NCBI RefSeq assembly: GCF_009765225.1
Contig: NZ_VMSF01000001.1
Span: forward strand, 3,534,001 to 3,598,000
DNA: 64,000 nt
DNA from: Leifsonia sp. AG29
Lineage (GTDB): Bacteria; Actinomycetota; Actinomycetes; Actinomycetales; Microbacteriaceae
Direction: 5' to 3'
Shown one piece after another: positions 17,321 through 27,251 of the stretch. The position numbers were made by a program, and so were the translations under genes. The notes beneath the pieces were generated by a model that made no database searches, was not told the DNA's origin, and was given only the letters and a program-made list of their open reading frames with translations. Numbering within the stretch: position 1 is the first letter of the stretch; each line of letters starts with the position of its first letter.

Positions 17321-18226
17321 GTGACGACCCAGCTCCAGGAGTCCGAACGCCGCAGCCGGCAGAGCGCGCGCCGTGCCCGGCATCGCGGACCGGGATCGTC
17401 CGAGAGCTTCGAGCGCGGGTTCGAGGCCCTCGCCCGGCTCGCCGTGTCGGGGGTGCAGGTGTCCGCCCGGGCGACCGATCTGACGACGGGCGCGGTGCTG
17501 TTCTCGGTCGATGACCACGTGGTCATGCCGACGGCCAGCATCGGCAAGGTGCTCCTCCTCGTCGAGGTGGCGGCGCGCCTCCAGTCGGGGCAGCTGAGTC
17601 CGCTCGCGCACCTCGATCGCGACGCCCGCGACATCGCCGGCGACTCGGGCATCTGGCAGCACCTCCATGTGCCGTCGCTGCCCGTCGCCGACCTGGCCGC
17701 GCTCGTCGGCGCCACCAGCGACAACCTGGCCACGAACGTGCTCCTCCGCCGCGTCGGCCTGGAGGCGGTGAGCGCCCGCACGGAGTCGCTCGGCCTGACC
17801 CGGACGGCGCTGCTGGACCTGGTCCGCGACCATCGCGGCCCCGACGACGCGCCCCAGCTCTCGGTCGGCAGCGCCAACGAGCTCACCTGGCTCTTCTCGG
17901 CGCTCGCTCGCGGCGAGATCGTCAACCCGGCGACCAGCCAGCGCGTCATCTCCTGGCTCTCGCTGAACAGCGACTTCTCGCTCGTGTCGAGCGCGTTCGG
18001 CCTCGACCCGCACTCCCACCGGCACCCCGAGCACGGCATCCTGCTCGTCAACAAGACGGGCACCGACGCCGGCGTCCGCAGCGAGGTGGGCGTGCTGCGC
18101 GGCCCCCGCGCCGGCGTGACCTACGCGGTGTCGACGTACTTCGACGACACCGACCTGCCGAGCCGCCTGGCTGTCATCGACGGGATGCGCGCGGTCGGTC
18201 TGGACCTGCTCGAGTACGTCTTCTAG
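17321..18226 (+). CDS. Serine hydrolase with class A beta-lactamase fold
   Basis: A 301-residue protein keeping three catalytic motifs of class A beta-lactamases: S73-I-G-K76, S133-D-N135 and K245-T-G247. The first 30 residues are Arg/Ser-rich and hydrophilic, so no signal peptide is visible and export is not evident. Bacterial beta-lactamases act outside the membrane; a cytosolic one would need another substrate. It could be a peptidase or esterase-like relative, or the start may be wrong. The GTG at 17321 is preceded by GGAAGGA at a longish distance. It converges with the epimerase gene. Confidence 0.8.
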   Translation: MTTQLQESERRSRQSARRARHRGPGSSESFERGFEALARLAVSGVQVSARATDLTTGAVLFSVDDHVVMPTASIGKVLLLVEVAARLQSGQLSPLAHLDRDARDIAGDSGIWQHLHVPSLPVADLAALVGATSDNLATNVLLRRVGLEAVSARTESLGLTRTALLDLVRDHRGPDDAPQLSVGSANELTWLFSALARGEIVNPATSQRVISWLSLNSDFSLVSSAFGLDPHSHRHPEHGILLVNKTGTDAGVRSEVGVLRGPRAGVTYAVSTYFDDTDLPSRLAVIDGMRAVGLDLLEYVF

Positions 18227-18229
18227 CCG

Positions 18230-19294
18230 CTACCGCTGCCTCCCGTCGAGGTACGCGTCCTCGTCGTCGTAGGCGAACCAACGGTCCGACTCGGCTCGCT
18301 CGACGAGCCCCGGGAACACCGCCTCCCAGCCGTTGCCGGCACGCTCCGCCGCTCGCACCTCCCGCACCGCCCAGTCGACCGTGGCACCGACCGCCTCCGC
18401 GTAACCCACCGGCTGGTGGTAGCCGAGCTCGACGGTGGCGCGGGCCATGCTGAGGAGGAGCGGGTGCGCGACCGTCCACGGGGTGCCCCCGACGCCCTCC
18501 ACCGGCGGCCCCGGGAACGTGACGATCTCGACCGACCGGCCGAGTGCGCGGTAGACGGCCGTGGCGATCTCCGCGACGCTCAGCGCGTCGCCGTCGACGG
18601 CGTTGAGCACTCGTCTGCCCGGCTGGTCGGCGCACAGGGCCACGAGCTCGGCGATGTTGGCCGTCGAGGAGGTGCTGAAGCGATTCGTGCCGCCGTCCGA
18701 GAGCACGACCCGGCGCCTCCCGTCGAGCGCGCGCTTGATGAAGTACCACTCCCGCAGCGCCGGGCTGAACGGCCCGTGGATCGCGCCGGGACGCAGGATG
18801 GTCACGGGGAGGCCCTCCGCGGCCAGCAGCCGGCGCTCCATGGCCGCCTTGAGCGGCGAGTAGGTGCGCTCCGCGTTGTCGACGGTCGGATCGGTCTCGC
18901 GCAGGGGGAGCGGGTAGTCGGGGAAGTCGCCCGGTCCGGTCACGATGTCGAGGTAGCCGCCTCCCTCGCCGAGGTAGACCGAGCCGGTCGAGATCACCAC
19001 GAGCGACTCGACCTCCCCGGCGAGGCCGGCGAGCTGGTCGGCGTGGCGCGGCTCGTACGCGACGGTGTCGAGCACGAGGTCGTGCCCGCGGGCCCGGGCG
19101 AGCAGCGCCTCCGTGTCGTCGCGGTCGAGGCGGATGCTCGTCACGTCGAGGTCGGCCAGCTCCGGGTCGCCGCGATGCGAGCCGCGGTGGGCCACGAGCG
19201 CCGACCAGCCGTCCACGGCGAGTCGCCGCGCCACCGCCGAGCCGATCTGCCCGGTGCCCCCGATGATCATCGCCGTGCGTCTGCGCTCGCTCAC
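18230..19294 (-). CDS. NAD-dependent epimerase/dehydratase-family protein
   Basis: A 354-residue short-chain-dehydrogenase-like protein. The dinucleotide-binding loop is IIGGTGQIGSAVARRL. A Y-x3-K pair appears in TYSPLKAAMERRL and the substrate-side block is ILRPGAIHGPF. Members act on nucleotide sugars or similar metabolites; the substrate is unknown. The GTG at 19294 lies six bases from TACGGT (19301-19306 on the minus strand), a leaderless arrangement; an internal ATG eight codons later is an alternative. Confidence 0.85.
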   Translation of the reverse strand: MSERRRTAMIIGGTGQIGSAVARRLAVDGWSALVAHRGSHRGDPELADLDVTSIRLDRDDTEALLARARGHDLVLDTVAYEPRHADQLAGLAGEVESLVVISTGSVYLGEGGGYLDIVTGPGDFPDYPLPLRETDPTVDNAERTYSPLKAAMERRLLAAEGLPVTILRPGAIHGPFSPALREWYFIKRALDGRRRVVLSDGGTNRFSTSSTANIAELVALCADQPGRRVLNAVDGDALSVAEIATAVYRALGRSVEIVTFPGPPVEGVGGTPWTVAHPLLLSMARATVELGYHQPVGYAEAVGATVDWAVREVRAAERAGNGWEAVFPGLVERAESDRWFAYDDEDAYLDGRQR

Positions 19295-19369
19295 GCGCCC
19301 ACCGTACGCCCCGCCGGGCAGTGGGCGCTCGGCGCGATCCAGCGGCCGGTCAGGGCGAACGGCTACCGC

Positions 19370-20251
19370 TCAGTGCCCGCGGCTGAGGTGCTGGCGCGTC
19401 AGCTCCTCCATCTGCTCGTCCGTGAGCTCGTCGAGCTGCTTGCCCTCGCGGCGGTCGAGGCGCATCCACCGGACGAACAGGAGCACCAGCACCGGCACGT
19501 CGGCGACCTCGGCGATGAACCACAGGAGGTCGCCCGAGAGGTGCTGGTCGTGGAGGGGCGTCGGGAACCAGAACGGCACGCGCCCGGCGAGCGACGGCGC
19601 GTGGTCGAGCACCGCGTCGTTCAGCCGGAGCAGGAGGCCGGGGATGGCGTCGAGGAGGAGCGCCACGAACGCGAGGAGGAACTCGACCGTAATGAAGAAG
19701 CTCGTGCGCACCACCGAGTGGGCGGCGATGGGGAGGACCATGAGCAGTCCCACCAGCGGCGTCAGCACCGAGATGGTCCACTCGGACCAGGGGGAGTCGC
19801 GGAGGATCGCGGCGACCGGCGTGAGGAACACCAGGAAGGCGGCGCAGGCGAAGATCGTCGCGAAGATCGCGTTCCCGAACAGCCGGACCGGCCACGATCC
19901 CATGAAGCGGTCGGTCCGGGAGCGGCCGGCGGGGTCGAGCGCCACCCGGGCGAGAGCGATCGGCCGTCCCAGGCTGACGAGGGCCGGGACGACGAACAGG
20001 AGGAGCGCGATCCGGGTCGTGAAGGCCCAGCGCAGCTCGCTGCTCTCGGCCCCCAGGAAGCCGAACGAGATGACGGCGTACGAGCCGAGCCCGAGCAGCA
20101 GGTAGGCGGCCGTCAGCCGGCGGGGCCAGCGGTGGCCGTGCCTCCGGAGCCGGATGACGCCCGCCAGGTACAGCGCGGCGGCCGCGACGAGCACCGCGGC
20201 GGCCGCCGGGTCGAACGACCAGGTGGTGAGGAAGACGCTGAGCGGGGGCGT
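19370..20251 (-). CDS. CtaG-like cytochrome c oxidase assembly membrane protein
   Basis: A membrane protein of about 293 residues with some seven hydrophobic segments, resembling the caa3-type CtaG family used in copper-dependent oxidase assembly. Its C-terminal tail is charged (LTDEQMEELTRQHL). The start is odd: the frame is open back to the glyS stop with no ATG, GTG or TTG before GTG 20194, which would cut the first helix in half. An ACG at 20251 sits seven bases after AGGAG and gives TPPLSVFLTTWSFDP, matching family N-termini. I therefore give 20251 as the likely start, with GTG 20194 the fallback (274 residues). Confidence 0.78.
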   Translation of the reverse strand, partial: TPPLSVFLTTWSFDPAAAAVLVAAAALYLAGVIRLRRHGHRWPRRLTAAYLLLGLGSYAVISFGFLGAESSELRWAFTTRIALLLFVVPALVSLGRPIALARVALDPAGRSRTDRFMGSWPVRLFGNAIFATIFACAAFLVFLTPVAAILRDSPWSEWTISVLTPLVGLLMVLPIAAHSVVRTSFFITVEFLLAFVALLLDAIPGLLLRLNDAVLDHAPSLAGRVPFWFPTPLHDQHLSGDLLWFIAEVADVPVLVLLFVRWMRLDRREGKQLDELTDEQMEELTRQHLSRGH

Positions 20252-20261
20252 GGCGGTACTC

Positions 20262-21650
20262 CTAGAACTCCTTGAGGCGCTCCGCCAGGTAGCGGTCGAG
20301 ACCCTCGAGGGGGATGCGCTCCTGCTGCATCGAGTCGCGGTCGCGGACGGTCACGGCGTCGTCCTCCAGGGAGTCGAAGTCGACGGTGACCGCGAACGGC
20401 GTGCCGATCTCATCCTGGCGACGGTAGCGGCGGCCGATCGCGCCCGAGTCGTCGAAGTCGACGTTGCGGCGCTTGCGGAGCCGGTCGGCCAGCGACCGAG
20501 CGAGCGGCGACAGGGCCTCGTTGCGCGACAGCGGGAGCACGGCCACCTTGACCGGCGCGAGCCGCGGGTCGAGGTGCAGCACGGTGCGCTTGTCGGTGCC
20601 GCCCTTGGCGTTCGGGACCTGCTCCTCGTCGTAGGCGTCGACGAGGAAGGCCATGAGCGCCCGGGTGAGGCCGAAGGACGGCTCGATCACGTAGGGGACG
20701 TAGCGCTCGTTCTTGTTCTGGTCGAAGAAGCTCAGGTCTTTGCCGGAGTGCTCGATGTGGGTGCGGAGGTCGTAGTCGGTGCGGTTGGCGACGCCCATCA
20801 GCTCGCCCCACTCGCTGCCGGCGAACTCGAACCGGTACTCGATGTCGATCGTGCGCTTCGAGTAGTGGGCGAGCTTGCCCTTCTCGTGCTCGAACCGGCG
20901 GATGTTGCCGGGCCGGATGCCGAGGTCGACGAACCAGTCCCAGCACAGGTCGATCCAGGTCTGGAACCACTCGTCGTCGGTGCCCGGCTCGACGAAGTAC
21001 TCGATCTCCATCTGCTCGAACTCCCGGGTCCGGAAGATGAAGTTGCCCGGCGTGATCTCGTTCCGGAACGCCTTGCCGATCTGGCCGATGCCGAACGGCG
21101 GCTTCTTGCGCGAGGTCTGCAGCACGGCCGCGAAGTCGGTGAAGATGCCCTGCGCCGTCTCGGGCCGCATGTAGTGGAGGCCCGACTCGTCGTCGACCAC
21201 GCCGAGGAAGGTCTTCATGAGACCGGAGAACTGGCGGATGGGCGTCCACTGACCGACCTTGTCCGGGTGGTCCGGGTCGGGGATGTCGGCGAGGCCGTTC
21301 TCGGGCGCGTGGCCGTGCTCGGCCTCGTACGCCTCGAACAGGTGGTCGGCGCGGTAGCGCTTGTGCGTGATGAGCGACTCGGTCAGCGGGTCGCTGAACA
21401 CCTGGACGTGACCGGACGCCTCCCACACGGGCGTCGGGAGGATGATCGCCGAGTCGAGACCCACCATGTCGCCGCGGCCGCGCACGAAGGTGTTCCACCA
21501 CTCGCGCTTGATGTTCTCCTTCAGCTCGACGCCGAGGGGGCCGTAGTCCCACGCGGAGCGCGTGCCGCCGTAGATGTCGCCGGAGGGGAAGACGAATCCG
21601 CGGTGCTGCGCCAGCGTGATGACGGAATCCAGTCTCGACGGTGCGGCCAT
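20262..21650 (-). CDS. glyS: Glycine--tRNA ligase, single-chain type
   Basis: A 462-residue class II synthetase that charges tRNA-Gly. The opening motif [21 protein letters not shown] and the block [30 protein letters not shown] (motif 2) are characteristic of the alpha2-type enzyme. Motif 3 lies near the [14 protein letters not shown] segment. The length is normal. The 75-base upstream gap contains a TAGGAT -10 element (minus strand, about 21694-21699) but is too short for a T-box, so tRNA-sensing control is unlikely. The CtaG-like gene follows closely. Confidence 0.96.
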   Translation of the reverse strand: MAAPSRLDSVITLAQHRGFVFPSGDIYGGTRSAWDYGPLGVELKENIKREWWNTFVRGRGDMVGLDSAIILPTPVWEASGHVQVFSDPLTESLITHKRYRADHLFEAYEAEHGHAPENGLADIPDPDHPDKVGQWTPIRQFSGLMKTFLGVVDDESGLHYMRPETAQGIFTDFAAVLQTSRKKPPFGIGQIGKAFRNEITPGNFIFRTREFEQMEIEYFVEPGTDDEWFQTWIDLCWDWFVDLGIRPGNIRRFEHEKGKLAHYSKRTIDIEYRFEFAGSEWGELMGVANRTDYDLRTHIEHSGKDLSFFDQNKNERYVPYVIEPSFGLTRALMAFLVDAYDEEQVPNAKGGTDKRTVLHLDPRLAPVKVAVLPLSRNEALSPLARSLADRLRKRRNVDFDDSGAIGRRYRRQDEIGTPFAVTVDFDSLEDDAVTVRDRDSMQQERIPLEGLDRYLAERLKEF

Positions 21651-21725
21651 GGTGCTCCCTGTGGTCCGGGTGGTGTGGTGGGGACCCGTCCATCCTATCG
21701 AGCGCGCGCGGCGGCGCCCCGCGGG

Positions 21726-22355
21726 TCAGGGACGGGAGCGGAACTCGTCCTCGAGGATGGCGTAGACCGCCGTGTCCGACCATTCGCCGCGGAAGATCTC
21801 GGTCTGCCGCAGCAGCGCCTCCTGCCGCATGCCCAGCTTCTCGCAGAGGCGCGCCGACGTCTCGTTGCGCGCGTCCAGCTGGGCGAAGACGCGATGCCCG
21901 CGGAGGCCGTCGAAGCAGAGCTCGAGGATGCGCGTGGTCGCCTCGGTGGCGTAGCCGCGGCCGTGCACGGCCGGGTGGAACACCCACCCCATCTCGAACT
22001 TGCCCCAGTTGGCGGACTTCAGGAACAGGCTGACGTGGCCGATGACCCGGGTGTGGCCGCCCTCCGGGTCGGGGAGCTCGACGGCGTAGACGATGCCGTC
22101 GCCGTCGTGCGCGAGCCGGTTCATGGCGATGCGCTTCCGGAGGTGCTCCGCCGACTCGTCGTGGTCGTGCACCTCCCAGAAGAGGTAGCGGGCGACGTCC
22201 TTCAGGCGCTCGTACTCGTGCGCGTTCTCGAGGTCGCCGCTGTTGAGCGGCCGCAGGAGGAGGCGCTCGGTGCGCAGCTCCTGCGCCTTGTACGGCAGGT
22301 TCTCGGCGCCGTGGGGCGCGACGGTGTCGGCGGGGATGGTGGCCTCGTCGCTCAC
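21726..22355 (-). CDS. GNAT-family acetyltransferase (RimJ/RimL-like)
   Basis: A 209-residue N-acetyltransferase. The family pattern is visible in RTERLLLRPLNSGDLENA, the strand-turn block GWVFHPAVHGRGYATEAT (acetyl-CoA pyrophosphate loop, with H-G-R-G-Y-A) and ARLCEKLGMRQEA. It may acetylate ribosomal proteins, an antibiotic or a small metabolite; the sequence does not tell. The GTG at 22355 has GAGGAGG four bases upstream. It lies between hemA and glyS on the same strand. Confidence 0.85.
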   Translation of the reverse strand: MSDEATIPADTVAPHGAENLPYKAQELRTERLLLRPLNSGDLENAHEYERLKDVARYLFWEVHDHDESAEHLRKRIAMNRLAHDGDGIVYAVELPDPEGGHTRVIGHVSLFLKSANWGKFEMGWVFHPAVHGRGYATEATTRILELCFDGLRGHRVFAQLDARNETSARLCEKLGMRQEALLRQTEIFRGEWSDTAVYAILEDEFRSRP

Positions 22356-22393
22356 GTGTCCTCCTCGGTCGGTGCTGTCGGGTGTCTGGTGGG

Positions 22394-23710
22394 TCAGGAG
22401 GCTTCGCTCTGGTCGTCGGCCCGGCGGAGCGCGGGGCGCAGGGTCTCGACGGCGCCCTCGGTCTCCGGCCGGATGCCGAAGAGGGCCTCGGCCGCGTCGA
22501 TGAAGGCCTGCGCCTCGCCCTCGCGTGCGAGCTCGCGGGCGCGCACCGACGGCGTGTGGAGGAGGACCCCGGCGAGGTGGCGGAGCGCCGCCTCGGTCCG
22601 GTCGTTGGAGTCGCCGCGGCGGCGGGCGCGCTCGATCTCGGCGTCGAGCACGTCGAAGACGTGCTTGCGCAAGGCGACGAGCGCCGGGGTGACGGCCTGC
22701 TCCGCCGTCTGCGCCCGGTACTCGGCCGCCGCCTGGTCGACGATGCTGCGCGCGTCGTCGGCGGCGTTCAGCTCCTCCAGGGGCGCGTGGATGCTGATGG
22801 TCTCCAGGTCGAGCAGCTCGACGCCGGCGAGCCCGGCGACCGCGGGGTCGACGTTGCGGGGGAGGCCGAGGTCGACGATGAGGCGGCGCTCCACGGCGCC
22901 GGGAAGTCCGAGCGCGTCGGAGAGGAGGGGGACCGTGACCACGTGATCGGTAACGGCCGAGCAGGTGACCACGAGGTCGCTGGCGGCCAGCGCCTCGACG
23001 AGGCCCGGCGCCTCCACGGGCTCGATGTCGTGCGAACGGGCGAACCGGGCGGCGCGGCCCGAGGGCGAGAAGACCCGAACGTCGGTCGCGCCGCGGTCGC
23101 GGAGGGCCGCGAGGCTGGCGCCCGCGTACTTGCCGGTGCCGACGAGGAGCACGCGGGTGCCGCCCCAGTCGCTCACGCGGCTCTCGGCGAGATCGAGCGC
23201 GAGCCGCACCAGGGAGCGCCCGGCCTGCATGATGCCGGTCCGGTTCTTGACGCCCCGGGAGGTGCGCGCCGCGACCTGGAACACGCGCTCCAGCTCGCTC
23301 GTGACCGTGCCCGCCGCGCGGGCCGACTCGAGGGCGCGGCGCACCTGTCCGGCGATCTCACCCTCGCCCACGACGACCGACTCGAGGCCGCTCGACACCG
23401 CGAACAGGTGCTCGGCGACGGCGTGGTCGCTGTAGACGGCGCTGGAGGCGCGGAGCACGTCGGGCGCGATGCCCGTGGCCGAGCTCACGGCGTCGATCAC
23501 GGCCTCGGCGGAGACGGCGCGGGCCGCGGGCAGGGGCTCGTCGATCTCGACGTAGGCCTCGAACCGGTTGCAGGTGGCGAGCACCACCGATCCGCTGACG
23601 ATGTCGGAGTGCTCCGCGAGTGCCTCGGTGACGGCCGGAGCATGACGCTCGAGCCGTTCGAGGAGGTCGAAGTCCGCCGTCCGGTGGCTCGACGAGAAGC
23701 ACAGAAGCAC
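22394..23710 (-). CDS. hemA: Glutamyl-tRNA reductase
   Basis: A 438-residue enzyme for the first committed step of C5-pathway tetrapyrrole synthesis: glutamyl-tRNA to glutamate-1-semialdehyde, which HemL then converts to 5-aminolevulinate. The catalytic cysteine is in [10 protein letters not shown]. The NADPH-binding region shows [21 protein letters not shown], and the C-terminal helices form the dimer. The start is GTG 23710 ([14 protein letters not shown]), seven bases after TAGGCT (23718-23723 minus strand), so it is probably leaderless. The frame is open further upstream but that part is not conserved-looking. It is divergent from hemE. Confidence 0.95.
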   Translation of the reverse strand: MLLCFSSSHRTADFDLLERLERHAPAVTEALAEHSDIVSGSVVLATCNRFEAYVEIDEPLPAARAVSAEAVIDAVSSATGIAPDVLRASSAVYSDHAVAEHLFAVSSGLESVVVGEGEIAGQVRRALESARAAGTVTSELERVFQVAARTSRGVKNRTGIMQAGRSLVRLALDLAESRVSDWGGTRVLLVGTGKYAGASLAALRDRGATDVRVFSPSGRAARFARSHDIEPVEAPGLVEALAASDLVVTCSAVTDHVVTVPLLSDALGLPGAVERRLIVDLGLPRNVDPAVAGLAGVELLDLETISIHAPLEELNAADDARSIVDQAAAEYRAQTAEQAVTPALVALRKHVFDVLDAEIERARRRGDSNDRTEAALRHLAGVLLHTPSVRARELAREGEAQAFIDAAEALFGIRPETEGAVETLRPALRRADDQSEAS

Positions 23711-23780
23711 GACGGAAAGCCTACGCTCGTGCCCGCCCGAGTTCGAATCGAGGAGGCCGCCCTGTGCGCCTCCGCAAACG

Positions 23781-23817
23781 ATTGGCAGGGTATTGGCAGA
23801 TTCCGCCCTGGCAGAAT
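23781..23817 (+). promoter_or_regulatory. hemE promoter with direct repeats
   Basis: Two exact ATTGGCAG copies (23781-23788 and 23792-23799) lie 11 bp apart, one helical turn, and a third partial copy TGGCAG is at 23809-23814. A weak -10 element CAGAAT (23812-23817) stands six bases before the hemE GTG. The repeats would cover the -35 region, where a regulator could bind. Confidence 0.4.
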
Positions 23818-23823
23818 CGTCGG

Positions 23824-24978
23824 GTGACCTCCCTCCACTCCGGCCATCCGCTCGCCGCCGGCCGTACTGCCGGCAGCCGTCTCGTCCGCTCCTACCAGGG
23901 CGAACGGCAGGAGGTGACACCGGTCTGGTTCATGCGGCAGGCGGGCCGCTCGCTCCCCGAGTACCGCGAGCTGCGCGTCGGCACGCGCATGCTCGACGCC
24001 TGCCTCGACCCGGCGATGGCGAGCGAGATCACCCTCCAGCCGGTGCGCCGCCACGGCGTCGATGCGGGCATCTTCTTCAGCGACATCGTCGTCCCGCTGA
24101 AGCTCGCGGGCGTGGCGGTGGAGATCCAGCCGGGCAAGGGGCCCGTCTTCGAGCACGCCGTCCGCACGGCCGACGACGTGTCGCGGCTGGAGGAGACCGA
24201 TCCGGCCTCGCTCGGCGACGACACGTTCGCGGCGATCGCCGAGGCCGTCCGCCTCACCACGGCCGAGCTGGGCGACACCCCCTTGATCGGTTTCGCCGGC
24301 GCTCCGTTCACGCTCGCGGCCTACCTCGTCGAGGGCGGTCCGTCGAAGGACCACATCCGCGCCCGGACCCTCATGCACGCCGACCCGGAGGCGTGGGCCC
24401 GGCTCATGGCCTGGACGGCCGACGTCAGCGGGGCGTTCCTGCGGGCGCAGGTGCTGGCGGGAGCCAGCGCGGCGCAGCTCTTCGACTCGTGGGCCGGGTC
24501 CCTGTCGCTCGCCGACTACGCGGAGCATGTCGCTCCGGCGTCGGCCCGGGCGCTCTCGCACGTCCGCGACCTGACGTACGAGGTCGCGGAGGCGCCCGGA
24601 GCGGGGGGGTCGGAGGCAGCGGAAGCGGGCGAGCCCGACACCCGCAACGTCCCCCTCGTCCACTTCGGCGTCGGGACGGGCGAGCTGCTCAAGGCGATGC
24701 ACGACGTCGGCGCGGACGCGGTGGGCGTCGACTACCGCATCCCCCTCGACGAGGCGAGCCGCCGGCTCGGCCACGTGGTGCCCGTCCAGGGCAACGTCGA
24801 CCCCGCGATGCTCGACGCCCCGTGGCCGGTCCTCGAGGCGCACGTCCGCGACGTGCTGCGCCGCGGTCTGGAGGCGCCCGCGCATGTCCTGAACCTCGGC
24901 CACGGAGTCCCGCCCGAGACCGACCCCACCGTGCTCACCCGGGTGGTCGAGCTGGTGCACGCCTGGCGGGCCGCGTGA
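23824..24978 (+). CDS. hemE: Uroporphyrinogen decarboxylase
   Basis: A 384-residue enzyme that converts uroporphyrinogen III to coproporphyrinogen III. The family signature [17 protein letters not shown] is near the N-terminus, and [17 protein letters not shown] and the final [15 protein letters not shown] block are intact. I chose the GTG at 23824, with CAGAAT six bases upstream; the frame is open from 23764. The stop overlaps the hemY start (GTGA), so the two are translated together. In actinobacteria its product goes to the coproporphyrin branch encoded just downstream. Confidence 0.95.
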   Translation: MTSLHSGHPLAAGRTAGSRLVRSYQGERQEVTPVWFMRQAGRSLPEYRELRVGTRMLDACLDPAMASEITLQPVRRHGVDAGIFFSDIVVPLKLAGVAVEIQPGKGPVFEHAVRTADDVSRLEETDPASLGDDTFAAIAEAVRLTTAELGDTPLIGFAGAPFTLAAYLVEGGPSKDHIRARTLMHADPEAWARLMAWTADVSGAFLRAQVLAGASAAQLFDSWAGSLSLADYAEHVAPASARALSHVRDLTYEVAEAPGAGGSEAAEAGEPDTRNVPLVHFGVGTGELLKAMHDVGADAVGVDYRIPLDEASRRLGHVVPVQGNVDPAMLDAPWPVLEAHVRDVLRRGLEAPAHVLNLGHGVPPETDPTVLTRVVELVHAWRAA

Positions 24979-26486
24979 GCGACGACCGCCTCGCCGACGA
25001 GATCCGGCACGCCGTCGAGGCGCCGCCGACGCGCATCGTCGTGATCGGCGGAGGGTTCGCCGGTCTCGTCGTCGCCCGGGAGTGCTCGCGGCCGGGCTTC
25101 GAGGTCACGCTGCTCGAGGCCTCCGGTCGCGTGGGAGGCTCGGTGGCTCCGCTCGAGATCGCGGGCATGACGCTCGACGCCGGCGCGGAGAGCTTCGCGA
25201 CCCGCGGCGGCCACGTCGCCGAACTGCTCGGCCAGCTCGGCCTCGAGGGCGACATCGTGCAGCCGAACCCGGCCGGCGCGTGGGTGCGCCACGGCAGCCG
25301 CTCTGTGCCGCTGCCGAAGGCGGGACTGCTCGGCATCCCGTCTTCTCCGCTCGCGACCGATGTCATCGCCGCGATCGGGTGGGGAGGCGCCCTCCGCGCC
25401 TACGCCGACCGGCTCCTCCCCGTGCTGAAGATCGGCCAGGAGCGCCGGCTGGGTGCGCTCGTCCGCAAGCGCATGGGCGCCCGGGTGCTCGACCTCCTGG
25501 TGGCGCCGGTCGCCACGGGCGTGTACTCCGCGTCTCCCGACGAGCTCGACGTCGACGTCGTCGCCCCCGGTCTGAATGCCGCGCTCACGCGGCAGGGGTC
25601 GCTCTCCGGGGCGGTGGGCGAGTTGCGCGCCGCCTCCAAGGCCGGCAGCGCCGTGGGCGGCATCAGAGGAGGCATGTGGCGCCTCCCGCAGGCGCTCGCC
25701 GACGACGTGCGGCGGCGTGGAGGAACCGTCCGCACCGGGTCGGCGGCGGTCACGATCGAGCAGTGGCAGGAGCCGGAGCCCGGCGATGACGAGGCCGGCC
25801 GGCCCGCTCGCTGGGTGATCCGCCTCGCAGACGGCGAGACCATCGACACGGACGCGGTGGTGATCGCCTGCCCGGCCGACCAGGCGCTGCCCCTGCTGGC
25901 GGGCCTCGGCGAGGGCCTCGACGAGCTGATGCGGCTGGACTGGCCCGCCGCCTCCAGCGTCGAGCTCGTGACGCTCGTGGTCGACGACGACCGCCTGGCG
26001 GAGGCGCCGGTCGGCACGGGCGTGCTCGTCGCCGACGTCGCGGGTACCGACGTGCGCGCCAAGGCGATGACCCACTCGAGCGCCAAGTGGGACTGGGTCG
26101 CCGAGGCCGCCGGGGCCGGGAGGCACGTGGTGCGCCTGTCGTACGGGCGCGCCGGGCGCCCCGCGGAGACCCCGTCCCTGTCCGACGACGAGCTCCGGAG
26201 CCTCGCCGCGCGCGACGCCGCGCTCCTCCTCAATATTCCGTTCCCGGAATCCGCCGTCGTCGGGTTCGCACGCACCCCCTGGACGAACGCCCTGCCGTAT
26301 GCAACAGTGGGGCAGCGGGAGCGCATCCAAGCGGTCCGCACAGCGGCCGACGGCGTCGATGGCCTCGAGGTCACCGGTTCGTGGCTGACGGGCACGGGCC
26401 TCGCCTCGGTCATCCCGGACGCGCGCCGGGTGGCCGAACGAGTGCGAGGTCTACGCTGGAGGGCACTGACCGACAACCTGCAGTAA
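24975..26486 (+). CDS. hemY: Coproporphyrinogen III oxidase / protoporphyrinogen oxidase (HemY/CgoX)
   Basis: A 503-residue FAD enzyme. The dinucleotide-binding motif is [16 protein letters not shown], followed by [14 protein letters not shown]-terminal FAD-contact block is [28 protein letters not shown]. In Gram-positive bacteria this protein oxidises coproporphyrinogen III to coproporphyrin III, with HemQ and CpfC finishing the pathway; both are encoded downstream, which supports that role here. It overlaps hemE by GTGA. A linker around residue 260 ([12 protein letters not shown]) looks like a lineage-specific insertion. Confidence 0.93.
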   Translation: MSDDRLADEIRHAVEAPPTRIVVIGGGFAGLVVARECSRPGFEVTLLEASGRVGGSVAPLEIAGMTLDAGAESFATRGGHVAELLGQLGLEGDIVQPNPAGAWVRHGSRSVPLPKAGLLGIPSSPLATDVIAAIGWGGALRAYADRLLPVLKIGQERRLGALVRKRMGARVLDLLVAPVATGVYSASPDELDVDVVAPGLNAALTRQGSLSGAVGELRAASKAGSAVGGIRGGMWRLPQALADDVRRRGGTVRTGSAAVTIEQWQEPEPGDDEAGRPARWVIRLADGETIDTDAVVIACPADQALPLLAGLGEGLDELMRLDWPAASSVELVTLVVDDDRLAEAPVGTGVLVADVAGTDVRAKAMTHSSAKWDWVAEAAGAGRHVVRLSYGRAGRPAETPSLSDDELRSLAARDAALLLNIPFPESAVVGFARTPWTNALPYATVGQRERIQAVRTAADGVDGLEVTGSWLTGTGLASVIPDARRVAERVRGLRWRALTDNLQ

Positions 26487-26496
26487 AGGGGATCGA

Positions 26497-26814
26497 ATGC
26501 GCGGGAAGCTGATCTTCGCGGCGGGCGCCGCCGTGGGCTACGTCCTCGGGACGCGCGCCGGGCGCGAGCGGTACGAGCAGATCCGGGCGGCCGCCTCCCG
26601 GGTGTGGGAGTCGCCGGTCGTCCAGGACCAGGTGCACGCCGTCGAGGAGTTCGTCTCCCAGACCGTCGGGGACCTGCCCGACACCGTCTACGTCACCGCC
26701 AAGCGCTTCGCCGGTCGCGCCGCGCAGCGTCGGCGCGAGGCCCGCGGCTACCGCACCATGCGGCCTGCCGAGCCCGCCCCGACCGCCGCCGGCCCGGACG
26801 CCGCGTCATCCTGA
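26497..26814 (+). CDS. Small YtxH-like protein in the heme operon
   Basis: A 105-residue protein. The N-terminal segment LIFAAGAAVGYVLGTRAGRERYEQI is a short Gly-rich hydrophobic helix followed by the TRAGRERY block seen in YtxH-like stress proteins. The rest is amphipathic and basic. It starts 10 bases after hemY on the same strand and is followed by the Holin-X-type and DUF3618 genes, so it belongs to the heme transcription unit. Its role is unknown; a membrane-surface or envelope-stress function is a guess from the family. Confidence 0.75.
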   Translation: MRGKLIFAAGAAVGYVLGTRAGRERYEQIRAAASRVWESPVVQDQVHAVEEFVSQTVGDLPDTVYVTAKRFAGRAAQRRREARGYRTMRPAEPAPTAAGPDAASS

Positions 26815-26825
26815 GGGAGGGCGAC

Positions 26826-27251
26826 ATGACCGATCGGGAGCCCACGGCCGACGACAGGGCGCGAGCCCGCTCGCTCGGGCAGCTGGTCAGCGACCTGCCG
26901 CGGCTCGTCGCCGAGCTCGCCAAGGCCGAGCTCGCGCACCTCAAGCAGGAGTTCGCGGAGAAGGCGAAGTATGCCGGGATCGGCATAGGGCTGTTCGCGG
27001 CCGCCGCGTTCCTCCTCTTCTTCGCCTTCGGTGTGCTGATCGCCGCCGCCGTCCTCGGGCTCGCGATCGTGCTCCCCGCGTGGGCGGCCGCCCTGATCGT
27101 CTTCGGCGTCCTCGTGGTGATCGCGGTGGTGCTGGCCCTGGTCGGCCGCTCGTCGCTGAAGCGCGTGGACGGCGTCGCTCCGTCGAAGACGATCGACAGC
27201 ATCAAGGAGGACGCGGACGCACTGAAGGGACTGGGGAAATATGACAACTGA
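26826..27251 (+). CDS. Holin-X-type (phage_holin_3_6-like) membrane protein
   Basis: A 141-residue protein. An N-terminal amphipathic helix ([27 protein letters not shown]) is followed by two transmembrane helices (about residues 49-72 and 77-101) and a charged tail. This is the layout of the actinobacterial Holin-X family. Despite the family name there are no other phage genes here, so lysis is unlikely. GGAGGG precedes the ATG at 26826. It overlaps the DUF3618 gene by 11 bases and sits in the heme operon. Confidence 0.82.
   Translation: MTDREPTADDRARARSLGQLVSDLPRLVAELAKAELAHLKQEFAEKAKYAGIGIGLFAAAAFLLFFAFGVLIAAAVLGLAIVLPAWAAALIVFGVLVVIAVVLALVGRSSLKRVDGVAPSKTIDSIKEDADALKGLGKYDN

Noticed and set aside
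15058-18063. A 1,001-codon open frame on the minus strand opposite the M13 peptidase and serine hydrolase genes
   Set aside because: It is antisense to two genes with clear catalytic motifs, its composition is Arg/Leu/Asp-rich as in GC-rich shadow frames, and I see no domain or ribosome site.
21651-21725. T-box riboswitch before glyS
   Set aside because: The gap to the next gene is only 75 bases and no T-box core sequence is visible.
20154-22946. A 930-codon open frame on the plus strand over ctaG-like, glyS, GNAT and hemA
   Set aside because: It is the antisense of four well-supported genes and shows no recognisable domain. Long stop-free antisense frames are expected at this GC content.
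26826-27251. The holin-like gene as a prophage remnant
   Set aside because: No other phage genes or attachment repeats are nearby, and the protein fits the chromosomal actinobacterial Holin-X family inside a heme operon.
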